Of a stretch of DNA of 64,000 nt, positions 34,698-46,050 are shown in pieces. The notes beneath the pieces are model-generated. The model was not told the DNA's origin, searched no databases, and worked only from the letters and a program-made list of their open reading frames with translations. The stretch is from Ridgeia piscesae (lineage: Eukaryota; Annelida; Polychaeta; Sabellida; Siboglinidae), in the NCBI GenBank assembly GCA_025642075.2, contig JAODUO010000049.1, positions 417,001-481,000 on the forward strand. The letters run 5' to 3'. A program made the position numbers and the translations under genes. Position 1 is the stretch's first letter. Each line of letters starts with the position of its first letter.

Positions 34698-35115
34698 AAT
34701 TGAAAATCATGGCTGTAACGAAGCCATAACATGCACAACGCTCTGAGACAAGGACATTCACATTACGAAAACACTGTTTATAAATAATTACAAGTCACGA
34801 TAATAATTGCAAGAAAGGAAGCGCATCAATAAATTATTAACATAAACTATAATATGCATGGTCCACTCAGTTCTGCCGTTGGAAAATGAAGCTGACTAGT
34901 CTAACGTACAGCACATGAGTTAATTAATTAAAAAATGTTAATTTAATTTCTGCACCACTAACAAAAAATCTATAAAACTATTTATTTTGTATCTGTGCCT
35001 ACTTCTATATTTTAAAATATAATTCTATAGAATATATTGTTATATAACATAACTTTTTGCTCTATTTTCTGCGTATAAATATCACTGTATAGTCCAGAAT
35101 ATAACGACATTATAA

Positions 35116-35230
35116 TTGTTTAAAATCTCTCCCTCCCTCCACCCTTTCCCCTAATCTCTCCCCCCCTCTCTCTCTGCCTCCCTCCCTCTCTCTCTGCCGC
35201 TCCCTCTCACCCCCCTCTCTCTCTGACACT
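35116..35230. repeat. Pyrimidine-rich tract
   Basis: Nearly all C and T on the plus strand (CTCTCTCTGCC and CCCTCC words). Confidence 0.85.
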
Positions 35231-35814
35231 GTCATCTGTGCATGTCATCTGGTATTCAAGACCTTTTATAAGCTATCCTCTATCATGTAATGACACAATT
35301 ACACTGATCCAACAATCATGTATTATTTGACTGGTAGACTGGACTGCAGACAACTATATACATAGGAGGAACTGGGATATGGGTGCATGTTGTCTCGTCC
35401 CCACTGATAACTCCATAATTCGCCTTTATAATAATATCCATTTCATTACGCATGCATACATGATACTGTAGGCTGTAGTAGATATACATACAGTTGTTCT
35501 ATGGCTATCTCAGTTACTCCTTAGGTGGGTGTGGCCCTACGGGGTATATACCCTAACGGTTATACATTAGGGGTAGAGGCTGCTAGGCTAAGCAGTGTGT
35601 AAGAATACTACAGAGCAGTTGGAAGTTTTTAAAGAGCGTCAACAATGTTCAACATTAGTTACATTACCATGACCATTTTTAGAGCATGTACCTTCTAAGG
35701 TCATATTCGGAGAGCAGAATGGTTCCGACTCACTAGTTCTGCCCACACATAATTAATGTCCCTTTAGTGTCAGTGGTTTAATAAATTACCTTAAGGATAA
35801 ATACTATTGTTGAC

Positions 35815-35930
35815 CTTCCAATTGGTGGCCACACTATTGTCAATAACTTCCTATTGGTGGCCATGTTACTTGTGAATAACTTGTTCCACTTCTCATTAGC
35901 GGTCACATTATTGTCAATAACTCACCTCAC
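35815..35930. repeat. Three diverged tandem units of 32-45 bp
   Basis: Each unit has TTGGTGGCCA (or a variant), then ATTGTCAATAACTT or GTGAATAACTT. The units start near 35815, 35847 and 35880. Confidence 0.7.
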
Positions 35931-37516
35931 TTCCCACCCTTCCATAATAACTGTAGTTATTTACAGTTTTTTTAAATAAATAATTAAACAAATTAAATTA
36001 GAATTCACAGATTACAATCCAGTGATCCATGGATACATAATGAACATAGAGCCTGGTGAACTGAGACATCCGCGAGGATGTATTCATGTGTATTTGAAGT
36101 AAAAGAGCAGCAAACCTTTTTATTTTCACATGGTCACATTATAACACAAACTTATAACAAAGAGGTATGTAGTGCAGCATAATATATTATACATATTAGA
36201 TTGTGAAATGCATAACACTAATAATAGTGCAAGCATAGATGCTATAACAAAGTGAACAAGTCATCAACATAACAATTGAAATATTATTACTATAACAGCT
36301 GAATTACTATTCGGTTTGCGACTGTGAAAACCTGCACTACCAATTATGGCAACTGTTCATACAAGCGGCAAGTAACTATATCTTTTTCTAATGCATTTTC
36401 TGTCCAATAAACCTGACTGACATGACAAGCTTTATAGGAGGCCCAGTACCCGCAAATGCACATAATATTAAATTGAGTACACTACCATAACAGATACGAA
36501 TGTAACTGCCAATCAATAAGTTCTAAAAAACAAACATGCAAATAATTTATTTTTACAGTTTGGAGTATCACAGACCCACTACATGTAGAGCAAAACGCAC
36601 TCAGTTGATGTTGTCACGGGGTTAGCTACACTGAGTGTAACAACAATTTCCACCCACATCAAGACATAAACAGCCTATATATAGTCGAGATTAAAACACA
36701 ATAAAACGACTGTTGTAACAGCCAACAGCCATAACAACATTTCATACAATCTTCATCAATCGTTACAATGCTCTTTCCCGTTTGGCAAAACAAGCAATCG
36801 ACACACAGAAACAGTTATAACCATAAGCAAACATGGATTTTATTAAACATTCCCATACATGTGTACTCAAGGCACAATTGCATTATTTAGTAGAAAAATA
36901 AAATCCAGGTGTAACTAAGTACACTGTAGCATAGTCACAGCACTGTTACTTTTTGCATACATCATAACATGTGTAATACATCATACTTCTTGATAACTGG
37001 AGATTCTAAGGTAGGTGAACTGACTGCCTAGAGTAGAATTTTTTCAATCAAAAGTACAGTCTGTATGTGTTCATGGTGTGTTAAAACTTATATTTTTGAA
37101 TAAAGTATATAGCGATGAAAGGAATATGTTGTGCACAGATATTTTTTAATATTATAGAAAGGACAAATTTGTAAAGAAATGTGTTATAGATGAAAAATGT
37201 TCGCCCATAAAACAGTCGTAGTAAAATAAAAATGTGACATAATTTCAAATCAACAAGCTAAAGGAATGGAACAATTCTAGTTGTGCGAAACCCTAGAAAA
37301 ATTGCCAATTATATCCCATATATTTTCTGTATGTTGATGTCAAACGAGTATAGTTACAGTTAAAATGTTCACAACGTGCTACTGTGTGTCATTAAAACAA
37401 ACCCTGATAAATCTTGGAGATATTTGTTATGATTACAACATATTCATCTTCACAAATCCATTTTTGTCTAAATGTCTTTCAGCAGACAGTAAATCTTGAT
37501 TTGTCTGGTGTTGTGT

Positions 37517-40500
37517 TCACTTTTTACGCGTTTGGCCTTGGTATGGGGTATACGGTGGGGGCGGACCCCCCACAGCACCAGGCTGAACTGGCTGAACCAC
37601 CACAGTTACAGGCTGAACCCCCACGGCAACAGGCTGAGCCCCCACGGCAACCGCTCCAGGGGGGTAGGGTGTATGCTGAAACACAGAGGGGAAAAATATG
37701 AAAAAGGGAGAGAGAAAAATTGGAAGAATCAAATGGAAACATTATGTTTATTGTGCAACACGTATGCAATCTACTATAATGAATATATGCATTCAGCACC
37801 GAAGAATACATAAACTTTCAGCTGTTAAAAAATGGCGAAAACATGCTAACAGTCACTATGTACTAAATGTAGTTGGATATATAAAAACATTACCTGGTAG
37901 GTGTCAAACAATATAAAATGCATAAAATAACTAGTTCTATAAACTTGTAGGCTAGCCAAAATGAGTGTCCGAAAACATTACAGTCATTAGGGTAGTTAGT
38001 CGAATAGCATAAATAGTTAGTTGAATGGCATAAATTACCTATGCCACTAAACGATATTCTTATCACATTTCTCTCTGCCATTGCTTTCATTCAATAACAC
38101 CTCAGTGATGGTACAAAAAGTACATATTTGATCATTACATATTGTACTTTAAGGCACTTTTTGTGACTGAGTAGGCCGACTCTTATAAGACAGTTACTGG
38201 AAACACATGGTTCAAGCTGAAAAGCACTATAGCCACTAACATAGAAATTATAATGATTTAGTCAATAAAAGGTTCAGAAATGATGTGTTGATAGCAAAAG
38301 AATTCTGAGGGTCAGAGAGTGACCTTGATCATGTGCCAGTATATGACACCTTCTGACTAAAACTGGTGAAAATTTACACTGGACATTAGTGTACTAAAAT
38401 CCAACTCTGAAATCAATGAGAAATTCAACAAAGTTGTCAAAAACAGATCTAATGGTCTAATAACATTCCAGGAGTGGATGAACGATGGGAACGACTAAAT
38501 AATTTGATTACCGACTGAGCACAAGACATTTCCCAGACAGAACAGAAATGCAGTTAGAAAAATTAACGATTAGTAAGATTATGAATTTTATATTTGAAAT
38601 GAAGAAAATCCAGCTGTAATGAAACGCTGACAAAATAAAAGCCAAATGCAATGGAGTGAAAGTGTATGAACTAATAACGTGACTGTGTGAACACATTGCA
38701 TGGATGCATAGGCATGATACAAAATCCATACATGCATGAGTAGGAGCAACTGCAATGTTTGTAGTAGACCCCCATTGTGCTGAATGTTAATCCTGGTGAA
38801 AGACCAAGCTATCAGAACAGACCGTAGACTAGTAAACAAACGCAATGCAGGTCCTGAGGAGAAATCCTTGTAGTATCATAAACAGAAAAGAATAGTAATG
38901 AAGACATCTGCAGTGCAGAAAAAGTGAAGATCATGAACAAGATTGGGGAACGGCAAGCAGGACTGCTAGGACATATAATGAGAAAGCAGAGTTCAGAACA
39001 TTCGGTGGCAAATGGAATGACTGAGAGGAAACAAACACAGGTCGGCAAAGAATCAAACTCTTGTGGTTTGGCTGGGACGGAGCAGACAGGAATGTTGAAA
39101 GTGACATACGACTGCAGACATTGGAAGAACCAAGATCACCTAATCCTGTAGAGTACGTGGTAACTAGAAGACGAAGAAGAAGAAGAAAAGTGCCCTAAAA
39201 TACACTGTTTGTTCAAAATATCTGCACTTTTTATATCGCACACGATGTGTTGTTATGTATTAAATGTCCCTGCTACAAACTATATATAATGTTTAAAAGA
39301 ATCAATTTATATAAAAGGGTCCAATTTAACACATTGTTACTGGTTAACATGACTTATTGAGTGACACATTATGTATTACCCTCTACAGGTATCTTGCCCT
39401 TCTGATATATAGGTCAATTGTTTTAAACATACTCATGTCCCTAGCACTTCCAGTTCCAAATGGTTAGTTTACAATTTTTAACTGTTTTAGGTATACAGGC
39501 TATGATCAACAACTTACCGGGGTAGGTAACTAAGATAATGCACATAATGGCTGCATGTATTGGGACACCAAAAATAACTAAATTCCCAACTGTTCAAAAA
39601 TAATTCAAATACAGTGTCCGAATATTTCTTAACATTACAGAGTTTTGTTGTTTCGCCACCTGACTACTTGTGTTATTGATAGGCCTTTGTAACATCAATC
39701 AACGAGAACTTTTTCTTTATAAAAGATCACTACTTGAGTAACAGCCAACAAACACACCATATAAATACGACATTGCAAGTATGATAGTTAAAACAACGTG
39801 CTAAAACATTTACCATTATGTAGTGTAGTGAAATCAAACAAATATCTTTGTATCAATATCACTGCCGTATTTTCCAATTGTTTATATATAATTAAAGTGA
39901 CCAATTAAACAGTTAATTAGTGATTCCAAGTAAAAACTGGTATCTGATTATACAGAAAAATAAGGGGTATCCAAAAGCATAAGGTATACAAAAATAATAA
40001 ATATTTCACTGGTTTTAGCAAAAACCAAATACATATTATCACGGAAGTACCCATGTTTCCCACTGGCACTTACAATGAGCCTCACACCAAAGTGGGCGTG
40101 TGTTTCCCGTCCAGTAGCCAACGCGGACTTGAGTTCTCCCGTGGGAAGGATGCCCACGTGGAGTCCGTTCTCCCTGCGGGCCTCTAGGAGGATGAACTGG
40201 TCCGTCTGACTGAGGCGGAAGGTCGTCTCAACACCCGCCAGGGCTGGACTTGACTACAACCACAGAACACACTGCAGATGAGGTGACTACACCACAGATC
40301 ATTACATTACGGGCCAGAGCTGGACTTGACTACACCACGGATGTAATCGCTACATTACGGGCCAGAGCTGGACTTGACTACACCACGGATGTAATCGTTA
40401 CATTACGGGCCAGAGCTGGACTTGACTACACCACGGATGTAATCGTTACATTACGGGCCAGAGCTGGACTTGACTACACCACGGATGTAATCGTTACATT

Positions 40501-43500
40501 ACGGGCCAGAGCTGGACTTGACTACACCACGGATGTAATCGTATTCCCCAATTTGCCCCAAGGGCCAAGGGGCTGGACTTGACTACACCACGGATGTAAT
40601 CGTTACATTACGGGCCAGAGCTGGAATGTGACAACCAACAATAAAGTCACATGACGGAACTGAGTAACCAGCAGTCCAACACTGACAAAGACGTCGAGAA
40701 GACACTGAAAGCTCCATAGGATAACCCGTTGGATTCGGAAAGGTGTCTTGAACTTCATTTACAACGACAGAACACAACTGAGATGAGGTGGTTACACTAC
40801 AGATGTTAGACATGACTTGCTTCTTTCTCTTCTCTGTTAAATCACTTCACAGGAATGCCCACCTCTGCCTATCAATTGGCATGGCAGGTTGAAAAACACA
40901 AAGGTAGTTGAAGAGGTCTACATTTTCAGGTTAAATTATATTATGATATGTTCCCTGGGTGGTGATTACTTCTGCATGTAATCAATCATAACTACGCTCA
41001 TTGCTTAAGCATTGTGTGTAGAAATGTTCAGTTTCCTCATTCTTAAAAAGTAATGTTAACTAAATGAAATGACTAAATAAAATAAATAGCATGGGTGTGA
41101 TATTCACAATTGTGTCAATGTGCATTAGTAGTATTTCAGTTCACAGGTGATGCTACTGTGTCAATTTAATTAACATGTAATGAAGCAAACCACATACATA
41201 ATGTTGTCATTGCTTAGTTTTTTTCTGCAATCCAACAAGACAACCGAAACAACCTACTCCCCGGTACTACTTACAACAGAGATGATTTGGGTTGTTCCGT
41301 TGGCAATGGCCAAGTAGTTGTTGCCACTGTACAGCCGAATTATGTTGTTGCCTTCATTCAACACAGTCCAATGAGCTGCAAGCATTACAACAACAACGCG
41401 GTCATGAACATTTCAAGCATCACACCAATGACACAGTCATGTGTACTGCAAGTATCACACCGATAACACAGCTGTGTGTTCCGCATGCATCACTCCAATG
41501 ATAACTGATGACATCAACAACACAGTCATGAGTACTGCAAGCTCATGTCATCAAGTCACATGTGCCTAATGTACTTAGTTTCTACATTCTGGATACATTC
41601 CAGATGGTGTTTGCTAAGAATAAGTCATTACATACAGGGTTCCCCTGCTGTACGACGAGTGAGGTGGACCACCTCGCTGTTTTCCTAAGCCATATTGCCA
41701 AAAATTTGCTGAAATTGCCATCTCATAACTATCTGCTGTGTTCTGGTGTCTATTTACAAGTGCTACAAACAAACGAACACATCTCTTTCCCCACTATATA
41801 TAACTATACGGGGATACCGGGGTAGGTTAAAACACTTCATAATATGGCATTTTGAAGCTAATATATAAAATCGTTCTGGGGTCATGCCATTGCTTCGTTC
41901 CTTCAGCACTTTCTCAGTTCATCCTACCACCTCACCCATAATTTTACCCAGAGGAACATTGATATATAACATAGGTGGAATGGCGTATTCCGTAATGACA
42001 AAGATATTAACTGATTCAGTCACAGTAAGTTATTGTAATAGAGATTAGAGAGCAATAGTGTCATGGTTCATAATACATATTTTTGTGATGAAAACTAGAT
42101 TTATGACAAACGTCAAGTTGTACAAGATTATAAAAACTTAAACCTAGTGGAAAAAGAGCAAGGACTCCCGGTTAAAGGTTCCTGGCGTTTGTTTATTGTC
42201 TTACAACTTCACCCCCCACCACCGTGAACACTTCCACAATATGACCAGAGGGTCACAACATCACTTGCATGTCGTTTTCGACATGCAAGGGCAGACCACC
42301 CAACCCTTTACCATTCCTTTTTCCCTGCGACACTTAGACAGTGGAATAGGCCCAGAGGCTTTCAGGGCTGGCCTTCGTGCCTCAACATCTGCTGGCAGAT
42401 AATTTCTTCATGAGACTATGTGCATCATAATAACTTTTTTTTAACTCACTCATCCATACACTAACTTTATTAACTTTTTTATTTGTTATATTAACCGTTT
42501 GTTTTAAAAGAGCATACACCGCCCCCCCCCAGTGCAAAGTTTCGTTGGGCTTTTAACGCCCTGCAAGGACCCAGTCCAGTATATGGAAGAAGAAGAAGAA
42601 GGGTTTATTGTCCTACTCACTGTGCATGGCAGTGGGCATCTCTGGACCGCGACCGTCAACGATGAGCTTGCCATCGGGCGCCTGCACGATCTCAAGGCAT
42701 TTGCCACTGCTGCGAGATATGAGCTGTATAACGTTGCCAGATCGGAACAAGTCCTGCAATAACAGAGTCCCGAAGTCCATGTTTCAAAGAATTCTCCCAG
42801 CAAAGTTTCTAATAAGCCTGTTCAGTGCCACATGCTGGAACTATATTGAGCTCTGCTAAAGATCAGCTACGCAAAAACAATTATGAAACCTTTTTGATTT
42901 CAACTTCAAGTTTGTCACATAAATTGTACACAGCTGAGAGTGCAAAACATACAAACACACATCTTATCTAAAACATACATTTGTTTCTATTAATTAGTCT
43001 ATAACAGGGTACAGGCATGTCCATCACAACTATTATGCACTTGTTTGTACTTGTTAGTCGTGCCAGAATGGCCTTACTAGCCTGTCCTAACAGAAATGGT
43101 CCTACTAGCTGCTACGATCTGCATGGTCCTACTATCTGGAACTTTATTTATTCTGGTTACCACATACAAAATAAATGCACAACATACAAGTGAGTATAAA
43201 TAAAAACTTGTAACCATGGAGATCTTCTAGAAACCTCTAGGGGCTTATACTGAGGACCACCAGAACATAATAATTTAAAGACAGTTTAATGTTTATATAA
43301 ATAGTAAAATAATAAAATAGTAAAGTAAATAAGATTTTATAATTGCAATTAATTTATACAGTACTTACAATAGATAAATAAATCTGTCTGACTACCAGTT
43401 CTAATGTACACGTTTAGTGCGCTACTAGTATTTTCTAGCACTAGTGGCATAAATTAATCACTTATTCCAATATACCAACCAATACAAAGTCACAAGTGAA

Positions 43501-45679
43501 GTTTGTGAACACAACGAATATTCTTAATAAAATATCATTAAGAGTAAGCGAGCCATTCCAACCCGATCAAAAAGGCACCACAACTCCTGGTAGTTGGCCC
43601 TACCAGTATGGGACTACTGCGGTTGGCATCGACTGCGTGTTGAAAGGATTGTGATGCTCTGTCTGCCTCTTTGGAGATGTTGCGTCCCACATCCGAGAGA
43701 CCCTTCTTGAGACTACCCAGCAGTCCGGACTACAACAACACAGTTACATTCATATTTATATATTTACACTTATATATTCACAATTATATTTACATTAATT
43801 AAACAGGCTTATTTTGGGGAAATGCACGAGGGGCAGAATCGTAACGTCAGTTGTGGAAAATGTTGCCGATGTTTGCTGCAATCGCCAACATTCTCAGCAT
43901 TATTTAGATGACACAGTGCTGCATGAGATTACGCCAAAACCATGACTGACGTCACGCTAGAACAATAAATCCAAACCGGGCATCCTCTGGAATTTACATA
44001 AAATGGCAAATTTAAAGGCTTTGTTTTATGTTGTGTACTCTTACAAGATATTTAAATATTTTTGCAGTATCATCATCTGAAAGAGCATCAACCATTTCTT
44101 ATTAAGGGGCAAACTAGTTTTGACCCAGGATTTGGCCTTCGATCAATCATAGCAACACCAAAGCAATCGAATTATTTTGGTCCAACTGTACAGGATTACA
44201 TGAAACTATCTTCTAGGCAACTGACAGAGAAGGTGAATTTTTAATAATCCTTTGATAGCCTTGGATACTTACCATAATGAGGAAACAGTTTCTTAGCAGG
44301 GCTTTATGCAGGACAAAATTGTTGCCAGTCACACATGTTTTGGTGGACACATGAAAACTTTTTTGCTCCTTTTTTTACCCGTCCACCCATATTTCTACCC
44401 ATCCAAAATGGGATTTACCTGTCCAAATGACAGGCGAATGGGTCTCTGCATAAAGCTATGTTTCTTAAGTATCTTAGAATATAAAATATATACATTGTTT
44501 TCAATTAATTACACAAAAACAAATAAATGTTCATGAATCTTACCATTTCTGTTGATCACCAAACCAGTTTAAAGAGCCCGAAACTAAAAATAAACTGTCA
44601 TTATACACTCGTCAACAAATTACAGTAGTGTTATGCAATGACAGTGTAACAAAAACATGTTCAGTATGTATGTGAAAGATTCAATTAACATTGTAAACTA
44701 TAAATGTACACTTTCCTTGGTGCACTTTTATCTTGATTTTAGAATATGGTACCCATCTCATGGCTCAGCTTTCGTCCAGACAGAAATCAAGCAGAATATA
44801 TCCCAACAGCCTGAATAATACCACTTTGATAATGTTGCAGCAAGCTGTTGGGCATGCATGTCTAATGGCCACATGATAAGGTAAGCATGGAGAGGTCAGT
44901 CACATTTAATTCTTTCTACTGCCATTTAGACGCTTCAACGGTTATTTTATTTAAACCCTACATTGGTTGAGTTACATAAATCAGTACTAATGCAGCCATT
45001 TTTGCTCAGTAACTGTCTGGCTTCAAGCTTTCGAAAAAGTGAGTTTGTGATCGAATAAACAGGTCTGCCAGAAAGTGACGTGTGAAGTACTTTGAATGGT
45101 CCCTACTTCCTACTGACTGGTCTTTCACTTTCAATATACAGTACCAGTGAAATCCAAATCTTGTCGAAGACGTCTGAGATGAAATTCTGCAGTGTTATCT
45201 ATGCTGTTCGTGTGTCACGTAAAACAGTGCAAAACCATGCAGTGTATTAAAATACGCCAAGAGCGGTAGATCACTCGATTTCAGTAGGCACCAGTACCAC
45301 CACGAATGTTTACCAGTCCCGAATATTCCAGACATGAGTAGGGACCTAGGGCTAGCTAGCCTATATATACACATTACTAGTAGAATTTTCCAAAAAAGTA
45401 TTTATAGGTTACGGTTACGCACACGTACTGACGCAGGCAGTGACATTTGGCTATGCTGACAGTGAGTCAGCTGCTTAAATACATTATCAGGTGACATGCG
45501 ACATCGAAGACGAAGGTGAACGAATTTCGAGTTTTCGGGCCTATCCTGGTTTAAAATATCCAACATTGGCCATACTGAAATGTACGAAACTGGAAAGCTA
45601 TGCTCCAAAATATGGATCATAACTTCCAGCTTCATTTTAAAACGTTATGTTAAGGTTATAACTTTAATCTACTTACCAT
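37517..45679 (-). CDS. Beta-trefoil-fold protein with Pro/Val/Gln-rich tail
   Basis: Six minus-strand exons in coding order: 45677-45679 (ATG only, then GTAAGT), 43604-43729, 42621-42753, 41275-41375, 40074-40253, 37517-37675. 702 nt, 233 aa; all phases fit. Residues 2-43 form an amphipathic start (SGLLGSLKKGLSDVGRNISK); about 44-180 look like a beta-trefoil with three repeats of the kind seen in FGF and interleukin-1 folds (IQLISRSSGKCLEIV, IIRLYSGNNYLAIANG, FRLSQTDQFILLEA with ENGLHVGILPTGELKSALATG); the last 52 residues are a VAVGAQPV-type repeat ending PPPPYTPYQGQTRKK, with a PPPPY motif that WW domains could bind. There is no signal peptide, so it is probably intracellular. I cannot name the family; the fold is an inference from spacing. 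The ATG-only exon is inferred from the phase-0 acceptor and its position opposite OAF. Confidence 0.82.
38870..39190 (+). mobile_element. LINE 3' fragment (reverse-transcriptase C-terminus)
   Basis: The frame reads KIMNKIGERQAGLLGHIMRK, then ERKQTQVG and a WKNQDH end: the tail of RTE/CR1-type reverse transcriptases (GHIMRK, DR-x-W). It ends in a GAAGAAGAAGAAG tail at about 39170-39187. Decayed, in the last intron of the trefoil gene and antisense to it. Confidence 0.75.
40251..40626. repeat. 48-bp tandem array overlapping a splice acceptor
   Basis: About six copies of a 48-bp unit (TTGACTACACCACGGATGTA, then ATCGTTACATTACGGGCCAG and AGCTGGAC on the plus strand), with one 30-bp interruption at 40543-40572. 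On the minus strand every unit carries TGTAG followed by TCAAGTCCAGC, the same sequence as the true acceptor of the trefoil exon that starts at 40253. The plus-strand open frame (RARAGLDYTTDVIV repeats) is a by-product. Confidence 0.9.
42190..42602 (+). mobile_element. LINE 3' fragment
   Basis: One frame reads SFFPATLRQWNR, the usual C-terminal motif of LINE reverse-transcriptase proteins (a hydrophobic FP, then WN), followed by an AT-rich 3' UTR and a GAAGAAGAAGAAG tail at 42587-42602. It stops 13 bp from the splice donor of the trefoil exon at 42621. Confidence 0.65.
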
Positions 45680-46050
45680 AACGCAAAATACTCAATGACT
45701 AGTTGTCACCCGATTGCGCGTCAATGTTTTGACAGTTACCACCGGAAGTTATTCCCCAAAACTACGAATGGAAATATGACGTATGATTCATTTATACAAT
45801 AACCTGTAAAATTAACAAAGTTTTCTAGGGACATTAACTAAAATATTAAAAGAAAAAAAATTATATGCTACAACAAATTACACAGTTGGTCAAATTCAAA
45901 TGCATGACCTAACTTTCACACCGTGTTTTACTGCTAATTAATTTCACATTGCGACACAGGAAATAGTAGATTTAAAGATGGCGTCGTGTTTAGAATTTGG
46001 TTTGACAGATTTAGAGTAATTTGTGAGGCTTCATGTAGGCATTATAAGCC
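45680..46050. promoter_or_regulatory. Likely divergent promoter, trefoil gene / OAF
   Basis: The two start codons face away from each other across about 370 bp. The interval has no repeats. On the plus strand AAAGATGGCGTC (45975-45986) resembles the YY1 site common in TATA-less promoters. Shared control is an inference from the layout. Confidence 0.5.

Larger units (their letters stand above)
27554..37516. other. Repeat-rich interval with one orphan exon
   Basis: About 10 kb with no complete gene. It holds (TG)n and (CA)n arrays, pyrimidine tracts, two inverted repeats and one well-formed first exon (34343-34487, minus). An exon-like frame at about 27796-27926 (minus, acceptor TATTTCAG, 44 codons open to TAA) could be a last exon, but the link is unproven. 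35930-37400 shows nothing but AT-rich sequence. Confidence 0.5.

Noticed and set aside
40250..40582. Plus-strand open frame of RARAGLDYTTDVIV repeats
   Set aside because: Product of the 48-bp tandem array, antisense to the trefoil gene; no start context or splice support.
45402..45635. 77-codon minus-strand open frame near the trefoil promoter
   Set aside because: Downstream of the ATG-only exon, inside intron 1; no splice sites in phase with exon 2.
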